Source: Breoghania sp.
GTDB lineage: Bacteria; Pseudomonadota; Alphaproteobacteria; Rhizobiales; Stappiaceae
Assembly (NCBI RefSeq): GCF_030066895.1
Contig: NZ_JASJAV010000008.1
Coordinates: forward strand, 94,958-158,957
Direction: 5' to 3'
Length of the DNA stretch: 64,000 bases
This document shows, piece by piece, positions 57,291 through 64,000 of the stretch. The first letter of the stretch is position 1. Every line of letters begins with the position of its first letter. The translations under genes were made by a program, and so were the position numbers. The notes beneath the pieces were generated by a model, which saw only the letters and a program-made list of their open reading frames with translations, did not search any database and had not been told where the DNA came from.

Positions 57291-58439
57291 CGCGCGCGGC
57301 TGAGAGCGTTCGGTGCGGCGGCGTTGCGTTAAATGAAGCATCGGGCGAAACGGCTAAATCCCTGCGCCATCTGCTGTCGTTGCGCGCGGCGGGGCAAAGC
57401 CTGCGAGTTCTGAACCGCGCCCCCTGGGTCGCGGAGCTGCCCGGGCAGGGACATATCGAATGCATGACCTCGGGCAGTCGCGGAAAGCCGAAGGTCATCC
57501 GGCGGATCTACGCCTCGTGGGAGCGCAGTTTCGAGGTCAACCGGGATCTCTTCAATCTGGGCGCTGAGGATCGCGCGGCGGTGTTCGGCACGCTCGGCGC
57601 GTCGCTGACGCTCTACGGCTTGCTGGAGACCCTTCATGCGGGCGCGGGCGCCGAGGTTCTGACGGGTATGCAGCCCGACCATCAGGCGGCCCGGCTCGAG
57701 GCGGTGGGCGTCTCTGTCCTCTATGCCACACCGACGCAGTTGAGGCTGCTACCCTCCGACCGTGTCCTTTCCGGCGTGCGGTTGATCCTGTGCGGCGGCG
57801 GGGGGCTCGACGGGGTGACGGCAGAGTGCGTGCAGACGATCTTTCCCAACGCGATCTTCCGGGAATTCTACGGCGCGTCGGAGACGAGTTTCATCACCCT
57901 ATCGGATGAGGACACGCCCGAGGGCTTGGTGGCGCGCGCCTATCCGGACGTGACGATCGAGATCCGCAACATATCCGATGGGGTGGGCGAGGTCTGGGTC
58001 AAGAGCCCCCCTATCTCTTCGAAGGATACGCGGAAGGCGAGAGTGTCGAGACGCGCCGCGACGGCGAGTTCCTGACGGTCGGAGAACTCGGCAATCTGGA
58101 CGAGGCGGGATATCTCCGGCTCGTCGGTCGGCGCAGCCGCATGGTGACGATTGCCGACAAGAACGTCTTTCCCGAGGAAATCAAGAAGGTGCTGGCGGAT
58201 GAACTGGGGCAGACGGCCTGCGCAGTCGTTGCCGTCAAGGATCCGTTGCGCGGCAATGTCCTCCATGCCTTCATCGAGGGGGCGGAGGATGCGGACCGGG
58301 AACGGCACTTGCGGCAGAGGATCCGCGCCGATCTCGGATTGGAAATGGTGCCGCGCCGGTTCGTTTTTTTTCGACCCGTTTCCGCTTCTGGGTTTCCGGC
58401 AAGCCCGATCTCGCTGCATTGGAAAAGAGGGTGGCATGA
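57287..58439 (+). CDS. Short AMP-binding CoA-ligase-like enzyme (frameshifted as read)
   Basis: An adenylate-forming enzyme of only about 383 residues, because the usual N-terminal 100-150 residues are absent. Motif A3 is 'IECMTSGSRGKPKVIRRIYASWER' (split), then 'GTLGASLTLYGLLETLHAGA', 'VRLILCGGGGLDGVTAECVQ', 'REFYGASETSFITLSDED', 'GYLRLVGRRSRMVTIADKNVFPEEIKKVL' (split) and the catalytic Lys in 'LGSGKPDLAAL'. Frameshifts occur at a six-C run near 58012 and an eight-T run near 58370. It overlaps the neighbours by ATGA on both sides. The substrate acid is unknown. Confidence 0.82.
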
Positions 58440-59533
58440 GCTTCATCGTCTCGGCGCGTCGAACGGCTGTGGTGCCGCGCGGAAGCGGCTTCAAGGCGTT
58501 GCGTCCGCACGAACTGGCTGCCCCCGTGATCGAGGCCGTTCTCGGCGAGGTCGGGCTTGAGGGTGGAGAGGTCAATCAGGTCATCCTGTCCAACGCGCTC
58601 GGCGGGGGCGGCAATCCCGCGCGAGTCGCGGCACTGGCGGCGGGGCTCGATCATGTCTCCGGCCTCAGCATCGATGCGCAATGTGCCGGGGGGCTCGACG
58701 CCGTTGCCCTGGCGCCGTGCTGATCGATGCGGGGCAGGCGCGCATCGTTTTGGCGGGCGGGGCGGAAAGCTTTTCGCTGCGCCCCTTGCGTGCGCATACC
58801 TTTGCCGACGGGCGCGAGCCGGAATTCTATACCCGGCTGCCGTTTTCTCTCTTCCCCGACAGTGATCCCGATATGGCGGATGCAGCCGACGTCCTGGCGC
58901 ACGACTACGGGATCTCGCGCGAGGAACAGGATGCCTTTGCGGTCGAAAGCTATGCCCGCGCCCTTGCCGCGCGCGCGCGGCTGGCGGGCGAGATCGTGCC
59001 GCTTGCGGGCATCGACCATGACATGTTCACCCGCGCGCTGAAGCTGAAGCTTGCCGCGCGCACGCCGATCGTTTCCGGTTCCGTCATGTCGCGGCGACGG
59101 CGGTCGAGGCGGATGCGGCCGCGTTCTGTCTCGTGGTCGGCGACGATGTCCTTCGCGCTCACCCTGAATGGCGGGCGGCGGAGATTGTTCAGTGCGCGAA
59201 TGCGGGCGGGGAGAGCACTCTGTCGGGAATTGCACCTGTCCGGGCCGTCAAACGGGTTCTGGAGGGGGAGGGGATCAGCGCGGATGCGTGTTGGCCTTGG
59301 AACTGATGGAGGCCTATGCGGCGCAGGCCATGGCCTGCCTGCGCGGGGCCGGTCTTTCCACGGAAAAGATTAATCTCGGTGGCGGTACTCGCGCGCGTGG
59401 TCATCCGTTCGGAGCCTTGGGCACGATCCTCGCTTGCAGGCTCTACCATGAACTCGGGCGACACGGCGGCACCGACCTGTGCGCGATCGCGGCCGCAGGC
59501 GGTATCGGCTCGGCGCTGTTGCTGCGCGCGTGA
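58436..59533 (+). CDS. Thiolase-family acyltransferase (frameshifted as read)
   Basis: A thiolase of about 365 residues. Start 'MSFIVSARRTAVVPRGSGFKALRPHELAAPVI', nucleophile Cys in 'SIDAQCAGGLDAVAL', then 'ARIVLAGGAESFS', 'EEQDAFAVESYARALAARAR', catalytic His in 'GGGTRARGHPFGALGTILA' and second Cys in 'LCAIAAAGGIGSALLL'. Frameshifts near 58712, 59088 and 59295. All three catalytic residues are kept, but their loops differ from degradative thiolases (GGGTRARGHP rather than GGAIALGHP), which may suit a biosynthetic condensation. Coupled by ATGA to the CoA ligase. Confidence 0.84.
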
Positions 59534-59610
59534 GGTTGGGGCGTCGAGCGCGCAGGGCCGGGTGTTTGCGACGGCTTCTGAGCGCCAAGGCTCACCACTG
59601 CTCCCTCCAT

Positions 59611-59703
59611 CGTCATTACCCGGCGCAGTCCGGGTAATCCAGCAGGCAGCGGCATATCCGGAGAAGGCTGGATACCTCGGACGAAGCCGGGGGATGACGA
59701 CGG
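59611..59703. repeat. Intergenic inverted repeat, family C
   Basis: CGTCATTACCCGGCGCAGTC-CGGGTAATCC faces GGATACCTCGGACGAAGCCG-GGGGATGACGACGG across about 28 bp. GTCATTACCCGG-type palindromes are frequent between genes in this group. Confidence 0.7.
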
Positions 59704-59831
59704 AAAGGGGAGTGCGGGAGGTGCGGCTCTCTTTGGGTTTCGGTGCTCAGTCTTGCGATGGCGCCCTGTGGGACTTGGGGTCCGACCGTTGCCGAACCAT
59801 CACGAAAGCCTGTTGGGACGGGGCACGTCTT

Positions 59832-59952
59832 GCCCCCCGACTGTCATCCCCGCGCAGGCGGGGGATCCAGCATTCCAGAGACGTTTGCGGTTCTCGCGCC
59901 ACAACCTGATCCAGTGGTTACTGGGCCCCTGCCTGCGCGGGGATGACAATTG
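59832..59952. repeat. Intergenic inverted repeat, family B copy 2
   Basis: GCCCCCCGACTGTCATCCCC...GGGGGATCCAG faces CTGGGCCCCTGCCTGCGCGG-GGATGACAATTG. Same arms and the same GTGGTTACTG end of the centre as the copy at 16084-16208. Confidence 0.8.
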
Positions 59953-60022
59953 TGTTTGTGGCCGATTGTCTGGGTAGACGCAGCTATCACAGCGATTGGG
60001 CATTGGTATCGCGAGACATAAC

Positions 60023-60055
60023 AAAAAGGGTGCGTCCTCGGACGCGCCCTTTTCT
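60023..60055 (-). terminator. Terminator of the giant repeat-protein gene
   Basis: AAAAGGGTGCGTCC and GGACGCGCCCTTTT form a strong stem that has T runs on both strands; it lies 21 bp past the gene's stop on the minus strand. Confidence 0.85.
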
Positions 60056-60075
60056 TGTTCGGTGATTGCCGCGTC

Positions 60076-63000
60076 TTAGTCGAGGCGGCCGCTGGCGTGG
60101 GCGAGCATGGTGTAAACCTTGCCCGTGTCCGACGACATGTAGGTCTCGCTCAGCATGTTGTCCCGGTCGTTCTGGGAGACCTGGGCAAGCAGCGCCTCGA
60201 AATCCTCGATGTACCGGTCGACCGCGGCACGGAACTCCGGATCGCGATGATACTTGGAGCGGATCTCGTCGAAGGTCTGCTGACCCTGCAGCGTGTAGAG
60301 GCGGCGCGTGAAGACGTTGCGTTCGCCCGCACGGTAGTGGTCCCACAGATCGATGAAGGTTTCGTGGTCGATGGCGCGTGCGATATCCATCGACAGAGAG
60401 TTCAGCGATTCAACCATGTGAAGCTGCGAGCGGCCGCCGTTGCCGCGGCCCGCAGGTGCGGAACGGTCACGGTGCGCGGCCGGTGCCTGTTCCTGAGTCT
60501 CGTGCGACTGATCGTCTTCCGAGGCGCGGCGGAGCAGGTCGGACACCCAGCCCTTGAACTGACCCTGAGCAGGCCCCTGGGCCGGACCCTGCACGGGAGC
60601 GCTCTTCTGGCCACCGCGCGGCTGTTCGGAGCGGGTCGGTGCGGCACGACGCGGCGCGGCCTGCTGAGGCTGCGGACGTGGGGCGGCAGGCGCCTGGGCC
60701 TGTGGCTGCTGCTTGGCCGGAGCCTGAGCGGGAGCCGGGGCCTGAGCCTTGGCGGCGGGTTGCTGCGGGGCATGCCAGCGCGAGGCGGTCGACGGATCCA
60801 TCGGAGCCGGGCGCGGGGCGTGCTGCTGTGCCTGAGTAGGTTGGGCCTTGTGCTGCGGTGTGGAGGTGTCGAGCGCATTGGACTGACGCGCGACGATTTC
60901 CGACAGCTCGTTGAGTGCCCGGATTTGCTCGGAAACTACCTTGCGCATGGTTGCGGTGGATTCCTGCATCTCTTCCGGCAGATCGAGGACGCCGCGCTTG
61001 AGATCGGCACGGGTCGCTTCCAGTTCGCGCTGCACTTCGCGGGCAACGTCGCGCATGCGGGCCGTTGCCTCGTTGAAGCGCTCGGATGCCTCGCCGACCG
61101 CGCGGCCGACCTCTTCGACGAGCTGCGTCTGGGCGGCCTGAACGGCCTTGCGGGCCTTGTCGCCGTGGGACGACGCGGTTTCTTCTAGGGTGGCGAGCTG
61201 GTCGGTCAGGGTCTGCGTCGCGGCGTCGGTGGTGCGGCCGAGTAGGTTGACGACGGCGCGGGCCTTGTCGTCGGCGCTCGACAGCGTGCCGGCCAGGAGC
61301 TGTGCGAAGTTCTGCATCAGCTCGTCGACCGCGTCGGTCTTGTTGACGAGGCTTTCGGCCGCGTTCTCGATCGTGGTCGCCTGATCGCTCACCGACTTGG
61401 TGACGGTGCGCTGGGTCTCGTCGAGCTGACGGGCCGCAGAGGTGATCTGCTGGCTCTGCTGCTCGAAGCGGTCGGCCAGATCGGTGATGTCCGTCAGCAT
61501 CGCGCCGGAGACGGTGCGCAGCGCCGCCACCTGATCGCCGATGATGGCGGTGGACTCGTTGGTGTCCGTGACCGCGCGATCCACTGCGGTGTGGAATTCG
61601 CCCGCGCGCTGGGTGAGCTTGGTCTCGATCTCGTTAAGGTTCTCACCCGCATGGGAGAGCACGTCGCGAAGACCCGCGTTGGATTGGTTGAGACGGTCCA
61701 GAATGCCGGCAATCTCGGACTGCAGACGATCGTTGGTGGAGCCCAGAAGCGCCACCGCATCGCGCGAACGCGCCTCGATCTTCGTGGCGACTTCCTCGCC
61801 GGTCGCGGTCATGGTGCGAGCCGCTTCCAGACCCTGGCGGGCGATGTTCTCCGAAACGTCGCGGCCCTTGACCGTGATTGCATCGAGGATGGCGTTATTG
61901 ATCTCGTCCATGCGGCCGGTGAGGTCGCGCGAGCGCTGCTCGATGGCGTTGACCAGTTCGTTGCCGTCTGTGCCCAGAAGGGTGGAGAGTTCCGAAGAGC
62001 GTGCGGCTATCGTCTGGTTGAAGTCGCTTGCCTGGACCTTCAGATCCTCCGTCACGCTGCGGCTGCGATCAGTCAGCAGACGGGCCGCTTCGTTGACCGC
62101 GGTGGTGACGCGCTCGCGCAGGCTTTCCGACTGACCGGAGACAAGCGCGTGCAACTGCTCGGAGGTTTTCTCCAGAATGATGCGGGCCTTCTCGCTTTCG
62201 GCGTTCATCGAGCGACCGGCCTGTTCCACGGTCTGCAGAACCAGATCGCGCACGTTGCCGCTTTCGCCCTTCATGATCTCCGAAGCGCGGTTCACGGCTT
62301 CGGTGACGACTGAACGGGCCTTCTCGCTCTCCTCGGACAGCGAGCCGGTGATGGCGGCCAGACGGTCGTTGAGGATGCGCTCGATCTCGCCTGCGTGTCC
62401 GTCCAGCGTCTCCGCCACCTCGAACACCTTGGAGCCGAGCGAGACGTTGATCTCCGCAATGCGCTCCGACAGCGTTTCGGTGAGCTGCTGGGTCTGGTGC
62501 GAAAGCACCTGGCTGACTTCTTCCAGCCGACCGTTCAGCGCGTCGGTCATCTCGTTCTGGCCGACGACGAAGGCGCCCGCGATCTCGCGGGTGCGGGCGA
62601 TCAGGGTTTCGCTGATCTGGCGGGCACGCGCATCCAGCGCCTGGTCGACGCGCGTGATATTGTTGCCTATGGTCTCGATGAGCTTGTCGGAGTGCTCGTT
62701 GATGTGGCTGGCCGCCCCATCGATACGTTCGCCGACCGCCTGGTCGAAGGCCTCGAGCCGCTCGCTCATCGTGTCGCCGATTGCGCGCGAACGCTCGTCA
62801 AGCTGCTTGGCGATTTCCTCGGAACGACGGTTGAAGTCCGCTCCGGCCTCGTCCGCGCGGGCCTTAAGAACGTCGGACACGATCGCAGTCTTGTCGTCGA
62901 ACGTGTCGGCAATGCGATTGCCGCCAGCGTCCAGCGTCTCCGCGATGCGGTCGGTGCCGCTCTCCATCGTTTCTACGATGCGCGTGGAGGCGCCGGAAAC

Positions 63001-64000
63001 GGTCTCGTCGAGCTTGGTGGAGTTCGTCTCCAGAACTTCCGAAATCTGCGTGCTGCTCGATTCCAGAGCGGAGGCCAGCGCCGTGGTGCGGTTCTCCAGG
63101 GCCTCGTTGAGGGCGAGGCTGCGGTTCTCGAGAGTGGCGTCCAGAGTGTTGAAGCGGCTTTCCAGCGTGGCCTCCAGCGCTTCGGTACGCTCTTCCAGAG
63201 CACGGTCCATGGCGCCGATGCGGCGTTCCAGAGCGCTGTTGATGACGCCGGTGCGCTCCTCCAGCGTTCCGTCGATGGAGGAGCGGTGCTGGGTGAGGGC
63301 GGCGTCGAGCGCCTTGGTGCGCTCGTCCAATGCGTTGTCGAAGGCGCCGAGGTGGCCTTCCAGGGTGTTGGAAAGCTCGGTGGTGTGGGTGCCGAAGGAC
63401 CCGACCAGCTCGCCGCCGCGCTCATTGATGAGGCTGTCGAGTTCGGCAAGCCGGCTCGCCAGGCTGTCATGCAGCACGCGGGTGCGCACGTCGAGGGTCT
63501 CGGAGATGCGTCCGCCGATCTCGCCGAGGTCGGTGGCGATGGCTTCCCCGCGCGCGCCCATCAGGCGGGCAAGCTCGGTGCCGGTCTCCGACAGGCGCTG
63601 GCCCAGCTCGTAGGAGCGTTCGCCCAGAGCCGCGCTGATCTCGGTGGTGGCGGAGGCTACGGTCGCGTCGAAGTCGGCGGCGTGGCGGGCGATCAGTTCG
63701 CCCATCGCCTCACCGCGCGAGGCCAGACGCTTGTCCAGTTCCTTGCCTTCCACGGTGATCGACTCGTGAATGCGTTCGCCGATCGAGCCCAGCCGTTCGG
63801 CGAGGTCCCCGCCCTTGACCGTGATGGTCTCAGTGAGGTGGCTTGCGGTGTTGTCTAGCTTGGCCGCGATCTCGCCGCCGCGCAGCGACAGGTCGACGAC
63901 GATGGATTCGCCGGTGCCCTGCAGGATCTCCGCAACCTCGGTGGTGCGGCTGGTGATCGTGTCGATGATCTCCGCACCCTTGGTGGGGGGGGGGGGGGGG
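60076..64000 (-). CDS. Giant hendecad-repeat protein, growth-pole-ring (GPR)-like (5' end outside window)
   Basis: More than 1300 residues are visible and the frame stays open to about 63984. Most of it consists of 11-residue helical repeats, for example ALDERTKALDA, TLEERTGVINS, ALERRIGAMDR, ALEERTEALEA, TLENRSLALNE (62842-63333), and the pattern can be followed for dozens of copies on both sides. Then comes a Pro/Gln/Ala-rich linker (about 60560-60850) and a conserved C-terminal domain ending 'FDEIRSKYHRDPEFRAAVDRY' ... 'KVYTMLAHASGRLD'. This plan fits the Agrobacterium growth pole ring protein (apolipoprotein-like repeats, over 2000 residues), which organises polar growth. The assignment is inferred. 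Confidence 0.75.
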   Translation of the reverse strand, partial: PPPPPTKGAEIIDTITSRTTEVAEILQGTGESIVVDLSLRGGEIAAKLDNTASHLTETITVKGGDLAERLGSIGERIHESITVEGKELDKRLASRGEAMGELIARHAADFDATVASATTEISAALGERSYELGQRLSETGTELARLMGARGEAIATDLGEIGGRISETLDVRTRVLHDSLASRLAELDSLINERGGELVGSFGTHTTELSNTLEGHLGAFDNALDERTKALDAALTQHRSSIDGTLEERTGVINSALERRIGAMDRALEERTEALEATLESRFNTLDATLENRSLALNEALENRTTALASALESSSTQISEVLETNSTKLDETVSGASTRIVETMESGTDRIAETLDAGGNRIADTFDDKTAIVSDVLKARADEAGADFNRRSEEIAKQLDERSRAIGDTMSERLEAFDQAVGERIDGAASHINEHSDKLIETIGNNITRVDQALDARARQISETLIARTREIAGAFVVGQNEMTDALNGRLEEVSQVLSHQTQQLTETLSERIAEINVSLGSKVFEVAETLDGHAGEIERILNDRLAAITGSLSEESEKARSVVTEAVNRASEIMKGESGNVRDLVLQTVEQAGRSMNAESEKARIILEKTSEQLHALVSGQSESLRERVTTAVNEAARLLTDRSRSVTEDLKVQASDFNQTIAARSSELSTLLGTDGNELVNAIEQRSRDLTGRMDEINNAILDAITVKGRDVSENIARQGLEAARTMTATGEEVATKIEARSRDAVALLGSTNDRLQSEIAGILDRLNQSNAGLRDVLSHAGENLNEIETKLTQRAGEFHTAVDRAVTDTNESTAIIGDQVAALRTVSGAMLTDITDLADRFEQQSQQITSAARQLDETQRTVTKSVSDQATTIENAAESLVNKTDAVDELMQNFAQLLAGTLSSADDKARAVVNLLGRTTDAATQTLTDQLATLEETASSHGDKARKAVQAAQTQLVEEVGRAVGEASERFNEATARMRDVAREVQRELEATRADLKRGVLDLPEEMQESTATMRKVVSEQIRALNELSEIVARQSNALDTSTPQHKAQPTQAQQHAPRPAPMDPSTASRWHAPQQPAAKAQAPAPAQAPAKQQPQAQAPAAPRPQPQQAAPRRAAPTRSEQPRGGQKSAPVQGPAQGPAQGQFKGWVSDLLRRASEDDQSHETQEQAPAAHRDRSAPAGRGNGGRSQLHMVESLNSLSMDIARAIDHETFIDLWDHYRAGERNVFTRRLYTLQGQQTFDEIRSKYHRDPEFRAAVDRYIEDFEALLAQVSQNDRDNMLSETYMSSDTGKVYTMLAHASGRLD
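63985..64000. other. 16-G homopolymer at the window end
   Basis: The coding sequence of the repeat protein breaks into 16 consecutive G. In the reading frame this would be poly-Pro next to 'TKGAEIIDTI', which does not fit the helical repeat. It looks like a sequencing or contig-end artefact. Confidence 0.7.

Noticed and set aside
62300..63900. Regular 33-bp spacing suggestive of a CRISPR or satellite array
   Set aside because: The period is the codon image of 11-residue protein repeats in one long open frame; the DNA units are not identical and there are no spacers. No CRISPR array or cas gene is present.

Overview
The window reads as high-GC chromosomal DNA of a free-living alphaproteobacterium of the Hyphomicrobiales (Rhizobiales) type, probably a Stappiaceae-like marine or soil relative. 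This rests on the gene set and order: hflC-DUF2065-Do protease, serB/miaA, AztABC zinc uptake, leucine and ilv attenuator leaders, a BA14K-type protein, CheZ, the STAS-MlaE/MlaF/MlaD/lipoprotein set, and a very large 11-residue-repeat protein resembling the growth-pole-ring protein GPR. The exact genus cannot be read from the sequence.

Layout. 0-5.5 kb: end of the hfl protease-regulator operon, a Do-type periplasmic protease, and a Zur-box-controlled AztABC zinc importer. 5.6-11.4 kb: serB divergent from miaA-DUF123, leuA with a leucine-rich leader peptide, a PhzF protein. 11.8-19.4 kb: chemoreceptor, ilvC, and TetR, PadR (YqjI-like), HxlR and HWE-kinase regulators, three of the regulators with visible palindromic operators. 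19.6-25.8 kb: attenuated ilvBN, ctaG plus a PCuAC-like protein, serA, a HAD phosphatase. 26-32.6 kb: tRNA-Lys, BA14K protein, pgi, acyl-CoA ligase, a HTH/PBP regulator, an EamA exporter. 32.8-36.7 kb: molybdenum hydroxylase large subunit, second EamA exporter, stand-alone RAM domain. 36.8-39.7 kb: TPP riboswitch followed by thiM-like, thiD and a TRAP solute-binding protein. 39.9-47.7 kb: FAH-family hydrolase, FadL porin, SDR, a decayed LpxH-like gene, an A/T-rich patch with an unknown membrane protein, a glycosyltransferase, a threonine dehydratase-like enzyme. 48-56.3 kb: CheZ with a long acidic tail, MFS transporter, dipeptide epimerase, Mla lipid transport operon. 56.6-59.5 kb: translationally coupled nitroreductase/CoA-ligase/thiolase operon. 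60-64 kb: the giant repeat protein, running off the end into a 16-G homopolymer.

The branched-chain amino-acid genes (leuA, ilvC, ilvB, ilvN) form the main metabolic theme, with two leader-peptide attenuators. The most novel-looking unit is the TPP-riboswitch operon that couples a divergent ThiM and ThiD to a TRAP periplasmic binding protein.

Reading caution: about half of the genes carry single-base frameshifts, in-frame stops or short deletions, including housekeeping genes, and several lesions lie at homopolymers. Other stretches (51-56 kb, 60-64 kb) are clean. I treat most lesions as probable sequence or assembly errors and give each gene its full inferred extent, naming every interruption seen. 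Intergenic DNA is rich in long inverted repeats belonging to at least five families.
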